A DNA stretch of 64,000 nucleotides from Bacteroidetes bacterium CG2_30_33_31 (GCA_001872625.1 MNXP01000076.1:1-64000); one strand, 5' to 3'; shown: positions 1 through 7,638, counted from the first letter of the stretch. A program made the numbers and translations. Notes: generated by a model from the letters alone, not told the origin.

Positions 1-574
1 CCAAGAAAATCATTCCACGACTTTTGGCAATATTTTTTTCAGATCGTTTTTGATATTCTGACGCTGAGAATTCTCCTAGGCTTAAAGATTTTATTGTTTT
101 AATAGCGCTTTCTACTCCTTCATAATAATTTCCAGTTTTAAATTTTGGTATCATTTCCAAGTCAGAAATTCTATTGGCAATAGCATCAGGAATAACAGCT
201 TCGAGTCCATAGCCAACAGCAATAAAAGCTTTTCTCTGCCCCGATGCGCCAGTGGGTTTTATCAAAATTACTACACCGTTATCTTTACCTTTAGTGCCTA
301 CCTGCCACTTCTGTCCTAATTGTATTGCATAGTCAGAGACGTCATAGCCATGCAAATCGTCTATCACCACCACAGCAATTTGAGTTGTGCTGGAGCGGTC
401 AAATTCAACCAATTCGGTTTCCAAGCTATTAATCTGCTGCTGGGTAAATAAACCCACTAAATCGTTTACAAGTCGAGGTGGCGATGGCCTTTCAGGAAAA
501 TCTTGCGCCCATAAATTCGTAGCTCCAAAAGCGAAGAAGATAAAGAGAAGAATTTTTGTTTTATTAATATTCAT
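1..574 (-). CDS. TPM-domain (YgcG-like) exported protein, C-terminus beyond window edge
   Basis: The gene runs off the left edge, so only the N-terminal 191 codons are visible. The start ATG is at 574. It opens with a signal peptide (MNINKTKILLFIFFAFG, ending near LWAQ), followed by a TPM domain: the segments 'VNDLVGLFTQQQINSLE', 'TQIAVVVIDDL' and 'KDNGVVILI' are typical. TPM proteins of this kind are usually anchored by a C-terminal helix, which would lie outside the window. It is the third gene of a minus-strand LemA-TPM-TPM set, 36 bp after the preceding TPM gene. LemA and TPM genes are commonly neighbours; their biochemical role is not settled. The family call is firm, the function unknown. 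Confidence 0.85.
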   Translation of the reverse strand, partial: MNINKTKILLFIFFAFGATNLWAQDFPERPSPPRLVNDLVGLFTQQQINSLETELVEFDRSSTTQIAVVVIDDLHGYDVSDYAIQLGQKWQVGTKGKDNGVVILIKPTGASGQRKAFIAVGYGLEAVIPDAIANRISDLEMIPKFKTGNYYEGVESAIKTIKSLSLGEFSASEYQKRSEKNIAKSRGMIFL

Positions 575-610
575 TTGCTGTTTAATAATCAGTATTAGAA
601 TTAATTACCA

Positions 611-1054
611 TCATTTACCAAAAGAGATTTCATCACCTAATTCATTAATGTCGTCAGATTTATAAGGAAAATATTCTTTCAGTTTTTCGCCAACTTTTGC
701 AACAGCAGAAGCAATTCCATCGTCAAAATTTTCTTTTAGGAAGGATTCAAGCATCAAATCTTTAGCATCATTCCAGAAATCTTTTGGCACAAGTTTGTTT
801 ATTCCTTCATCGCCAATAATGGCAAATTTGCGGTCGGCAATAGCTAAATAAATGAGTACGCCATTTCTCAATTTTGTTTTTTGCATATCGAGGCTATAAA
901 AAACTTTTGCAGCTCTTTCAACAGCTTTCGGCTTACATTTGGATTCAATATGAACCCTAATTTCGCCAGAAGTATTTTTTTCCGCAGCTTCAATTGCTTC
1001 AACAATTTTTTGCTTTTGTTCTTTGCTGAAGAAGTTTTCTATATTTTTTGACAT
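611..1054 (-). CDS. TPM-domain protein without signal peptide
   Basis: This 147-residue protein has no signal peptide or membrane helix. It carries the core TPM pattern: 'EAAEKNTSGEIRVHIE' near residue 22, 'NGVLIYLAIADRKFAI' near 64 and 'GDEGINKLVP' near 80. It matches the short cytoplasmic TPM type that accompanies LemA in Bacteroidota. It lies 5 bp downstream of the lemA-like gene and 36 bp upstream of a second, exported TPM gene, so the three are almost certainly one transcript. TPM domains have been linked to phosphatase activity in a plant thylakoid protein; nothing in this sequence proves such activity here. Confidence 0.85.
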   Translation of the reverse strand: MSKNIENFFSKEQKQKIVEAIEAAEKNTSGEIRVHIESKCKPKAVERAAKVFYSLDMQKTKLRNGVLIYLAIADRKFAIIGDEGINKLVPKDFWNDAKDLMLESFLKENFDDGIASAVAKVGEKLKEYFPYKSDDINELGDEISFGK

Positions 1055-1059
1055 GATAT

Positions 1060-1641
1060 TTAAAAATTTACTGCTGGTGCATTTTCAGCGCCTTTGCTCG
1101 ATTCAAACATTTCTCTTTTGGCAAACTCATCTTGGTCAGCAAAAATTTTCAATGCTATTTTGCGAAAAAATCCACGAATATGCTGGTTAAAAGTTTTCAC
1201 AGCTTCATTGTAATTTTTTCTTGCAACCCCAACACGATTTTCGGTGCCTTCAAGTTGAGCCTGCAAATCAGCAAAGTTTTGTGTAGAGCGAATTTGAGGG
1301 TATGCTTCAAAAGCTAAGTTAATAGCGGTATTGATTCTCTTGCCCATAAGCTCCATTTCTTCTGGAGTCTTCGCATTCACTATACCAGCACGAGCTTGAG
1401 TTACCTCACGCAAAATTTTATTTTCATTTGCTGCAGCACCTTTCACTGTTGCTACTAAATTTGGTATCAAATCGGCTCTCCTTTGATATGAGGCTTGAAC
1501 ATTTCCCCATTGTGCATTAACTTCTTCTTGAAGGCTTACAGATTTGTCGTAAATACCACTGCCCCAACTAACAAAAATTAGAGCTGATAAAACTATTGCA
1601 GCTATGATAACTACTGGAATAAACCACTTTTTTTGTGTCAT
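1060..1641 (-). CDS. LemA family membrane protein
   Basis: This 193-residue protein has one N-terminal membrane helix (about residues 7-27, VVIIAAIVLSALIFVSW) and then the LemA helical domain. The family signature 'YQRRADLIPNLVATVKG' sits near residues 52-68 and 'LREVTQARAG' near 77. The remainder is a predicted helical bundle facing the periplasm. LemA proteins are widespread and poorly understood. It is the first gene of a minus-strand operon with two TPM-domain genes, separated by only 5 bp from the next one, which is the classic LemA/TPM arrangement. No TAnnTTTG element is obvious upstream. Confidence 0.92.
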   Translation of the reverse strand: MTQKKWFIPVVIIAAIVLSALIFVSWGSGIYDKSVSLQEEVNAQWGNVQASYQRRADLIPNLVATVKGAAANENKILREVTQARAGIVNAKTPEEMELMGKRINTAINLAFEAYPQIRSTQNFADLQAQLEGTENRVGVARKNYNEAVKTFNQHIRGFFRKIALKIFADQDEFAKREMFESSKGAENAPAVNF

Positions 1642-1729
1642 AATTTATGTATTTTAATATTGGATAAAAATAAATAATTTCTTCATCCTCTTGTCAATTT
1701 TATAATTTCTTTAACAAAATTTGGATATT

Positions 1730-2183
1730 TCAATCATAAATCAGTTTTTTTGCAATTACAAAAGCATTAAAATCAAAACCTGTAGAATATGTACAACTGG
1801 CAAAAGCATAATTGTTTTTTACTTGGAATGTGAGCCGAAGACCAACTTCCGGATTGAATAATAATTTGTGAGCCGCATGCCTCACTTTCAAAGCCCATCT
1901 TAAGTTTTATAATTCACCCTTGTTTCGGTATTTCAACAATTTCTCATTCCTCTCCTTGATAAAACTGCCAAATCTCATCAGATTTAATTCTGTGAAAAGA
2001 TGAAAAATCGCTTCCCTGTAAAAGATAAAATATTGCTGTTGTCAAATTTCTGTCACCAATATCAGCAATATTTAATCTCTGCGATGAACTGTAAGTTTCC
2101 TTATAGAATCCACCTTCAGTATGCGCTTTCAAATCAAAAGTCTTTATTAAGTTATCAACAGTTTTATTCGATTTGCTCTTCAT
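1730..2183 (-). pseudogene. Decayed DUF985 (cupin-like) gene
   Basis: The intact N-terminal part (79 codons from the ATG at 2183) matches the DUF985 cupin-like family: 'LIKTFDLKAHTEGGFYKETY' and 'FHRIKSDEIWQFYQGEE'. The family normally runs to about 150-170 residues, but here a TGA follows GEE. Reading on in the same frame gives EIVEIPKQG, a second TGA, then a recognisable 'GFESEACGSQIIIQSGSWSSAH'. After a one-base frameshift near 1822 the family's C-terminal motif follows, 'YAFASCTYSTGFDFNAFV', ending at a TGA at 1730-1732. Two in-frame stops plus one frameshift point to a dead gene. The start overlaps the end of the upstream barrel gene by 20 bp. Confidence 0.8.
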
Positions 2184-2820
2184 TGATTTTTTCGTTGAAA
2201 GTATATACTACTCTGAAAGTAAGTATGCTATTGTATTGATTACGCGTCCATGTATTGCCTGCAAAATCGGAATATTCTCGAGTTCTGATTTTTGAAACCG
2301 AGTATGCATAGCGGAAATTTATCCTAAAAGATTTATAAACCCTTAATCTTATGTCAACTATTGCATTTATGTCGTTGATGCTGTATATTCCATTTGTTGC
2401 ATTCGTAGTTGTTGGCAACCCCCATTCAATTTCTTTTGCTCCTACAAGTCTGTTGAAAGAAAAACCAGCGCCAAGCATTGCAAGTTTTTTGTCTTCATAA
2501 TGCATCAAAAAAGGCACTTCCACATAATTGAGTCTTAAATTATAGTATGGCAATGAATTGCTAGGATTGGCAACCAAAGGAAGCTTCTCGTAGGAACCTT
2601 TTTGACTAAATGCCACTTCCAAGCTTAAAAACCAGTTTTGTGTGATTGGGAGAAAAGATGCAACTCCAACATTGAAACCCAGTTTTTTAAAGCCAAAAAC
2701 TTCATCACCATCAACTTGGGTAAGATTTCCACCAAAAGCCAAAGCGCCTAAAAATCGCTGTGCTTCAGAGTGGTTTGAGAATGCAAAAAATATAAATATG
2801 ATAACAAATTTCTTCATCAA
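2164..2820 (-). CDS. PorT-like outer-membrane beta-barrel protein
   Basis: This 218-residue protein begins with a signal peptide (MMKKFVIIFIFFAF, cleavage near SEAQ). It continues with alternating aromatic/polar strands such as 'LGFNVGVASFLPI', 'WFLSLEVAFSQKGSY', 'VEVPFLMHYE', 'FRINFRYAYSVSKI' and 'NSILTFRVVYTF', the pattern of the small PorT/OMP_b-brl_2 barrels of Bacteroidota. It probably sits in the outer membrane; no ligand can be inferred. A TAnnTTTG-type promoter lies 32 bp upstream of the start. It is downstream of, and in the same direction as, the sigma/anti-sigma pair, but the 130-bp gap and own promoter suggest separate transcription. Confidence 0.8.
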   Translation of the reverse strand: MMKKFVIIFIFFAFSNHSEAQRFLGALAFGGNLTQVDGDEVFGFKKLGFNVGVASFLPITQNWFLSLEVAFSQKGSYEKLPLVANPSNSLPYYNLRLNYVEVPFLMHYEDKKLAMLGAGFSFNRLVGAKEIEWGLPTTTNATNGIYSINDINAIVDIRLRVYKSFRINFRYAYSVSKIRTREYSDFAGNTWTRNQYNSILTFRVVYTFNEKINEEQIE

Positions 2821-2851
2821 AAAGGAAACAATGCTGTAAATTTTAAAAAAT

Positions 2852-2859
2852 CAAAAGTA
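2852..2859 (-). promoter_or_regulatory. TAnnTTTG -7 element for the PorT-like gene
   Basis: On the minus strand this reads TACTTTTG, a full match to the Bacteroidota -7 consensus, and the predicted start of transcription falls about 25 bp before the ATG at 2820. No convincing -33 element is seen. Confidence 0.55.
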
Positions 2860-2950
2860 GATAATATTAATATTCAAAACACTATAATGCTTTCATTATT
2901 GGTTATAAAAATATCTTTGGTTAAAAGAAAAATGATAAACAATTGATAAG

Positions 2951-4390
2951 TTAAAACCAATAATTCAACTGAGGTCCAATGTAAAAAATGAATGGTTTGT
3001 GAGAAAAATCTGAAGACATGCTAACTGAATTTAGGTACATAATTAAGTCAGATTTTATTCCTAAATTTAATCCTTTTTTTCGAGCAAAAAACACTTCCCC
3101 GCCAAAATTTATGCCTGATATACTTGTTTTTATAGATTTCAACTTGCCATTGAGAAGCCAGCTTTTTTCATCGCCAATTTTTATTTGGTTATCAACAATT
3201 TTCCCAAAGCTAAAACCTGTCGTCGCATTAAATTTCCAATTATTCAAATTCCAATGATAGCCTAATGAAATCGGAATTTCTATCATGGAAATACTTTGGG
3301 TGATTTTAGATAATTTGCTCAAATAATCCACGGGGTTATAGCTTCTGGTGTTGTATAGAGTTTCGATATTTTGCACCGAATAAATTCCAGCTGTTGTATA
3401 TCCAAAGTTATCCACATTTACATAACGTACATTATTTTGTGGAATTTGAAACTCTCCATTAGTAATTAAATTAAAATGTTGTATTCCAAGACTTAAGCTC
3501 AAATTTTTTGTAAAATAAATTCCGATATTTAATCCAAAAACTGGCACTTTGCCATATTTTTCGTTAGTAGTCGATGTGCTGGTAAATTCTGTGAGTTTTG
3601 GCGCTTGCGAAATTTTGCTGGTAAACCCAAAAGCAATATTTGAGGAAATTACAAACTCTGGAATGAATCTATCTTTTAGCTTGTTTGTTTTTGCAATTGA
3701 ATCCCGACTTAAAGCAGAATTTGGTTGAAGATTATCGTCAATCTTAGTAGTAGAAATTATGCTATCTTCTATTTTGCTGAGCAAAATATCTGCTTTGACT
3801 AATTCTGCTGGACTTACTAAAACTTTAGAATTAATTTCTGCGTTTTCGATATTAAGTTTCAATCTATGGCTTTCGATTATATTATTATTTTGGATGCTTT
3901 TAGAAGATATAGAAGTTGGCTCTTGTAACTCAGATTGATTTTTATTTTTCGAAACATTATAATTTGGTTCAGATGGGATTTCTAATTTTTTTGATAGCTT
4001 CTTTGCCTTAGAAATTGGGTTAGAATTTTGATTTATTTTCGAAATTGTTAATGAATTTTCAGATGAAGGTTTTTCAAAATTTTGCAAAGTAGTAGTTGAG
4101 GAATCTACAGCTTTTCTTGAATTATACTTTTGTTTTTCAATTAGTTGTACTTTAGAATTATTCGGCATTAATGATTTGATTTGGTAGTCAAAATCGCTAA
4201 AAATAAATATTGAAAATAGTATTAAGAACAGCGAAAAGCTCGAGAAAGAAATCCAGAAAATCAAGCGGCGGCGTCTTTTTGTTTTCAGAGCAGCATCTAT
4301 CTTTTCCCAAGCATTTGAAGGCGTTGCGGCAGAATAGGCAATAGAAGCATTTCTAAAAATGTCGTCAATATTTTTTTTATCTTTCATCAT
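2951..4390 (-). CDS. Anti-sigma-like membrane protein with C-terminal outer-membrane barrel-like domain
   Basis: This 479-residue protein starts with a short cytoplasmic head (residues 1-40; 'IDDIFRNASIAYSAATPSNAWEKI') of the type found on anti-sigma partners of Bacteroidota ECF factors. A basic stretch 'KTKRRRR' and one strong hydrophobic helix (about 43-65) follow. Residues of about 70-235 are a Ser/Asn/Lys-rich low-complexity linker. From about 240 the chain shows beta strands ('PEFVISSNIAFGFTSK', 'GLNIGIYFTKNLSLSLG', 'ISMIEIPISLGYHWN', 'FIFYIGPQLNYWF') ending in an aromatic residue, as in small outer-membrane barrels. The ATG overlaps the sigma gene's stop by 4 bp, so translation is coupled. 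If both ends fold as they look, one chain would cross both membranes. The anti-sigma role is inferred from position and the head domain. Confidence 0.75.
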   Translation of the reverse strand: MMKDKKNIDDIFRNASIAYSAATPSNAWEKIDAALKTKRRRRLIFWISFSSFSLFLILFSIFIFSDFDYQIKSLMPNNSKVQLIEKQKYNSRKAVDSSTTTLQNFEKPSSENSLTISKINQNSNPISKAKKLSKKLEIPSEPNYNVSKNKNQSELQEPTSISSKSIQNNNIIESHRLKLNIENAEINSKVLVSPAELVKADILLSKIEDSIISTTKIDDNLQPNSALSRDSIAKTNKLKDRFIPEFVISSNIAFGFTSKISQAPKLTEFTSTSTTNEKYGKVPVFGLNIGIYFTKNLSLSLGIQHFNLITNGEFQIPQNNVRYVNVDNFGYTTAGIYSVQNIETLYNTRSYNPVDYLSKLSKITQSISMIEIPISLGYHWNLNNWKFNATTGFSFGKIVDNQIKIGDEKSWLLNGKLKSIKTSISGINFGGEVFFARKKGLNLGIKSDLIMYLNSVSMSSDFSHKPFIFYIGPQLNYWF

Positions 4391-4923
4391 TTAAAATCAA
4401 TTTCTTGAACTAATAATTGGCTTTGCAAGATTTGTCTTGCACGCGAAAGATTCGATTTGCTTGTGCCTTCATTTATACCAAGCATATCGGCAATTTCTCT
4501 ATGTTTATAACCTTCAATGGCATAAAGGTTAAAAACCATTCTATATTGTGTTGGCAATTTCATAATCAGCGCTATCAAATCATTGGCTTGCATTTCTGTA
4601 TTTTCTACAAAGGGAATTGAGCTGAGAGTAAAGCTGTTTATCTCATCAATTTCTTTTGCCAATTTCATCCTTCTAAATCTCATTAAAGCAATATTTATAA
4701 ATATTTTTCGCATCCAAGCTTCGAACTTATCTTGCGAATAATTACCTATATTATCAAATATTTTTAGGAATCCATCGTGAAGCAAATCTTCTGCATCTTC
4801 TTTATTATCAGTGTAATATAGACATGTTCCGAACATCTTATCCGAAAACATTTCAAAGAGTTCAGCCTGTGCCCAAGCCTTTTTCTTTTTACAACCCGCA
4901 ATGATATCTTCCAAAGACTTCAC
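4387..4923 (-). CDS. ECF-type RNA polymerase sigma factor
   Basis: The 178-residue length and both conserved regions fit the extracytoplasmic-function sigma-70 class. Region 2 includes 'DAEDLLHDGFLKIFDNIG' (about residues 42-59) and 'FEAWMRKIFINIALMRFRR'. Region 4 includes the helix-turn-helix 'GYKHREIADMLGINEGTSKS' near 138-157. ECF factors redirect RNA polymerase to a small regulon and are normally held by a membrane anti-sigma factor, here the overlapping downstream gene. It is transcribed away from the LVIVD lipoprotein cluster across a 155-bp intergenic region that contains a large palindrome and near-symmetric promoter-like boxes, so both sides may be co-regulated. Confidence 0.93.
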   Translation of the reverse strand: MKSLEDIIAGCKKKKAWAQAELFEMFSDKMFGTCLYYTDNKEDAEDLLHDGFLKIFDNIGNYSQDKFEAWMRKIFINIALMRFRRMKLAKEIDEINSFTLSSIPFVENTEMQANDLIALIMKLPTQYRMVFNLYAIEGYKHREIADMLGINEGTSKSNLSRARQILQSQLLVQEIDFK

Positions 4924-4937
4924 AAAAAATGTTTTCC

Positions 4938-4947
4938 TAAAAGTATA
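4938..4947 (-). promoter_or_regulatory. Promoter-like box TATACTTTTA before sigma gene
   Basis: The minus strand reads TATACTTTTA 15 bp before the sigma factor ATG. The identical ten bases occur on the plus strand at 5048-5057 before the divergent lipoprotein gene. It resembles TAnnTTTG but has A in the last place. Confidence 0.35.
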
Positions 4948-4968
4948 AAATATTTAAGTGCACAATAC

Positions 4969-5051
4969 TATAATGTTTGAAACCTAAGAATGGTTGCGTA
5001 TAAAAAAATTTTTTTATCCGACGCAACCATTTTATGCCCTCAAGCATTATA
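4969..5051. repeat. 83-bp imperfect palindrome between divergent genes
   Basis: The outer arms TATAATGTTTGA (4969-4980) and TCAAGCATTATA (5040-5051) pair at 11 of 12 positions. The inner arms AATGGTTGCGT (4989-4999) and ACGCAACCATT (5021-5031) pair perfectly over 11 bp. The centre is a self-complementary A/T run with a 3-nt CCG bulge. Eight unpaired bases on each side separate the two stems. Both neighbouring genes point away from it, so an ordinary terminator role is not expected. It may be an operator, a cruciform-forming site or a small mobile palindrome. Confidence 0.8.
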
Positions 5052-5057
5052 CTTTTA
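5048..5057 (+). promoter_or_regulatory. Promoter-like box TATACTTTTA before LVIVD cluster
   Basis: This is an exact copy of the box on the opposite strand before the sigma gene, placed 21 bp before the ATG at 5079. It overlaps the right arm of the palindrome. Confidence 0.35.
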
Positions 5058-5078
5058 TAAAACTTAATTTTGAAAATT

Positions 5079-5603
5079 ATGAAGAAAATATTGATTCCAG
5101 TTATTTTAGCAGCTATGATTTTCAGTTGCTCTAAAAGCACTCCATCTACAACTTATGAAGAAGGATTAAAGCCTGTTTACATTTCAAAAGCAAATGCATT
5201 TAATTTAAAAGTTGAGACTCCCACAACCTTTACTTATCCTGGCAAAATGTTTCTTTACCAGTCGCTTATTTTGGTAACGGATGTTGGAGAAGGAGTTCAT
5301 ATCTTAGACAATAGTAACCCTGTTAATCCAAAGAAAATAGCCTTTATTTCCATTCCAGGAGTGAACGATGCCAGCATAAAAAATGGGATTTTGTATGCCG
5401 ATAATTTTACGGATTTAGTGGCTTTTGATATAAGTAATATGTCGAATATACAATTTATTAAAAGATTAAAGAATATTTATCCACTTATAAACCAATTATA
5501 TCCTGAGTTTGCTACAGGATATTTTGAGTGTGCCGATACGACTAAAGGATATATTTTGAGATGGGAAAAATCCACACTTACAAATCCAAAATGCTATCGT
5601 TAA
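5079..5603 (+). CDS. LVIVD-repeat lipoprotein (short form)
   Basis: From the ATG at 5079 this encodes 174 residues; an in-frame TTG at 5070 is a weaker choice. The signal peptide MKKILIPVILAAMIFSC ends in a lipobox cysteine. The mature part has LVIVD-type beta-propeller blades, for example 'YQSLILVTDVGEGVHILDNS', 'IKNGILYADNFTDLVAFDIS' and the frequent 'SNPVNPKKIAFI' turn. It ends in 'YPEFATGYFECADTTKGYI...NPKCYR', which looks like a natural terminus for this short class, so I do not consider it truncated. LVIVD proteins are surface or periplasmic and of unknown function. It starts the plus-strand cluster divergent from the sigma factor. Confidence 0.82.
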   Translation: MKKILIPVILAAMIFSCSKSTPSTTYEEGLKPVYISKANAFNLKVETPTTFTYPGKMFLYQSLILVTDVGEGVHILDNSNPVNPKKIAFISIPGVNDASIKNGILYADNFTDLVAFDISNMSNIQFIKRLKNIYPLINQLYPEFATGYFECADTTKGYILRWEKSTLTNPKCYR

Positions 5604-5623
5604 AAAAATTAAAACAAGAAATC

Positions 5624-6418
5624 ATGAAAACAATAAATAAAATTTTTATTTCAGCAGTAATTATAGTTGTGATGGGGTTCGTGGCAAGTTGTTCCAAATC
5701 TGATGGAACAATAGGCACAGATAATCCTAAAAATTCTCCTGATGGCAAAAGTGGATCCACCGCCAGAATAATTATTAAAGGCGATTACCTCTATGCGGTT
5801 GACAATTCTTCCCTAAAAGTTGTGGACATATCTACCCCATCAAATCCATCTTATGTTCGGTCAGTCGAAATCGGTTTTGGTATAGAAACTATCTATACAT
5901 TTGGCGATTATCTTTTTATTGGTTCCAACCTCGGGATTTATATTTATGGACTATCTGACCCATCGAACCCCAATCAACTATCTCAATTCGAACATTTCAC
6001 AGCTTGTGATCCTGTTATTGCCAGCGACACTTTGGCTTTTGTAACCTTGAGAAATAATAATGTTTGTAATCAATGGATAGTTGCAAGTCGCGAAATAGAT
6101 GTTCTAAACGTGAAAGATATTTTTCACCCTTACCAGTTGGTCAATTACATACCACAATTCGATCCTTATGGTCTCGACAGACTCAATAATTATCTTTTCG
6201 TTTGCCATGGAACTGATGGAGTTGTGGTTTATGATATTAATAAAATGATTGCTGGTTATGGGAATGCTGTGATTTCAACAATAACTGGTATTACGGCTTT
6301 TGATGCTGTTATTTGGCAAAACAAGCTTTTTGTAATTGGTGAAAGTGGTTTCTATCAATATGATTATTCCGATATTCATAATATTTCTTTAATTTCTTCA
6401 ATTCTTAAAAATCAATAA
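5624..6418 (+). CDS. LVIVD-repeat lipoprotein (long form)
   Basis: I chose the ATG at 5624 (264 residues) because it gives a clean lipoprotein signal, MKTINKIFISAVIIVVMGF, with a lipobox cysteine in VASC; an upstream extension would overlap the preceding gene. The protein has four to five LVIVD-type blades: 'DYLYAVDNSSLKVVDISTPS', 'DYLFIGSNLGIYIYGLSDPS', 'NYLFVCHGTDGVVVYDINK' and 'NKLFVIGESGFYQYDYSD'. It is a paralogue of the short form 20 bp upstream and is 3 bp from the next gene. It is probably an outer-membrane-anchored propeller; the ligand is unknown. Confidence 0.85.
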   Translation: MKTINKIFISAVIIVVMGFVASCSKSDGTIGTDNPKNSPDGKSGSTARIIIKGDYLYAVDNSSLKVVDISTPSNPSYVRSVEIGFGIETIYTFGDYLFIGSNLGIYIYGLSDPSNPNQLSQFEHFTACDPVIASDTLAFVTLRNNNVCNQWIVASREIDVLNVKDIFHPYQLVNYIPQFDPYGLDRLNNYLFVCHGTDGVVVYDINKMIAGYGNAVISTITGITAFDAVIWQNKLFVIGESGFYQYDYSDIHNISLISSILKNQ

Positions 6419-6421
6419 ATT

Positions 6422-7120
6422 ATGGATTTTAGAAATAAACTTTTGGGAATAATTTTGGCTCTTTTGGTATGTTTTAATTATTCATCTTTCGCACAAAATC
6501 AATCTAAAATTGATTCAATAAACGCAAAAACACCATTCACAGGTAATTATTTAAAGTTTTCGCCAACTACATTCCTTGAGCTTGAGCCAGGTTTTCAGTT
6601 GGGTTATGAATATTCTGCAAGTCCCAAAATTCGATTGCAACATGAGATTGCCTACCTTTCATTATTTAATCCTGTTTATCAGTTATTCAATTGGGATTAT
6701 GACATAGCTAATTCAAAATCATCTGGAATAAGACTCCGTACAACAGCAAAATTTCCTTTAAAAATAGATAATTATTATGCAAGAATAAAATATAAATATC
6801 TTGGCATTGATATGATGTTTAAGTATTTATCTGTTACCGAACAGGATGTTAGTGTTCGCAAGATGAATGCTTATTGGGAGTTAATGGATATTACATCGAG
6901 CAAATATATTGCAGCTGTACATTTTTTATACGGCATGAATAATTATGTAAGCTTTTCTAATAATATCATTTCTGATTGGTATATAGGTATTGGATTAAGA
7001 TATAAGTATTTGAAGGACGATAGTGGAATAGATAATCTTAATTCAAATCGTCCATTTTATGATGAAAATGGAGTTATATTATCAATAATGGCTGGCGTTA
7101 AATTGGGATTTGGAATATAG
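6422..7120 (+). CDS. Predicted outer-membrane beta-barrel protein
   Basis: This 232-residue protein has a signal peptide (cleavage near SSFAQ) and then amphipathic strands such as 'FLELEPGFQLGYEYSAS', 'IRLQHEIAYLSLF', 'ARIKYKYLGIDMMFKY', 'SDWYIGIGLRYKYL' and 'ILSIMAGVKLGFGI'. I do not recognise a named family. The strand pattern and gene context suggest an outer-membrane protein working with the two LVIVD lipoproteins just upstream, with a 3-bp gap to the last of them. It may be a surface receptor or structural barrel. Confidence 0.7.
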   Translation: MDFRNKLLGIILALLVCFNYSSFAQNQSKIDSINAKTPFTGNYLKFSPTTFLELEPGFQLGYEYSASPKIRLQHEIAYLSLFNPVYQLFNWDYDIANSKSSGIRLRTTAKFPLKIDNYYARIKYKYLGIDMMFKYLSVTEQDVSVRKMNAYWELMDITSSKYIAAVHFLYGMNNYVSFSNNIISDWYIGIGLRYKYLKDDSGIDNLNSNRPFYDENGVILSIMAGVKLGFGI

Positions 7121-7142
7121 ATTTATTAATAAATAAGACTGT

Positions 7143-7583
7143 TTGAAATTGAAAAAATTATTGTTTTTTATACTAACTGCAACATTTTTAAATGCTTGCA
7201 ATCCTTGTAAAGACTACGCATGCTTCTCTCCACCAGAGCCATTAATATTTCAATTTGTAGATGCTGCAAGCGGGAAAGATTTATTTTATAATAATACTTT
7301 TGACACCATAAATTTTAAAGTTGTAAACTCAATTAAAATAAATCAGAACTTTAATTTCATCCACCAAGACAGCAGTATTTTTGTAATTATGCCAGATATT
7401 GGCTGGAATACTGGGCAGCAAATGTATAATATTCAGCTTGATAGCCTTACTAATTTGGACGTTTCGATTCAGATGGAGCAATTGAATGAGAATTGTTGTA
7501 CTTTCTTCAGGATGATCCTTTTTAATGTTAGCAATCATCTCTGGGAGCGGGGTCAGAATGGAATTATCAAAATCAAAATCTGA
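7143..7583 (+). CDS. Small hypothetical lipoprotein
   Basis: This 146-residue protein starts at a TTG (7143, or TTG 7149); there is no in-frame ATG before the signal peptide. The signal KKLLFFILTATFLNAC ends in a lipobox cysteine. The mature protein is cysteine-containing ('CNPCKDYACF', 'NENCCTF') and mainly beta. I do not recognise the family. It closes the plus-strand cluster of sigma-divergent envelope genes, 22 bp after the barrel gene. Confidence 0.65.
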   Translation: MKLKKLLFFILTATFLNACNPCKDYACFSPPEPLIFQFVDAASGKDLFYNNTFDTINFKVVNSIKINQNFNFIHQDSSIFVIMPDIGWNTGQQMYNIQLDSLTNLDVSIQMEQLNENCCTFFRMILFNVSNHLWERGQNGIIKIKI

Positions 7584-7617
7584 GTTTATAAATTCTTTGC
7601 GGCTTTGAGTAAAACAA

Positions 7618-7638
7618 TCTCTCGCTAAGGCGCTAAGG
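7618..7638 (+). repeat. Short REP-like repeat with CGCTAAGG in tandem
   Basis: Within the 282-bp gap between converging genes lies TCTCTCGCTAAGGCGCTAAGG, which contains two adjacent copies of CGCTAAGG (7623-7638). It is clearly more GC-rich than its surroundings. Similar short GC-rich repeats are scattered in many Bacteroidota genomes. Nothing else recognisable is seen in 7584-7865. Confidence 0.4.

Noticed and set aside
1730-2183. Recoded TGA or selenocysteine in the DUF985 gene
   Set aside because: There is also a frameshift, TGA ends other genes in the window, and the family has no selenocysteine position that I know of.
5079-5603. Truncated LVIVD gene split from the next one by a frameshift
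   Set aside because: The next gene has its own lipoprotein signal peptide, and the short protein ends in what looks like a natural family terminus.
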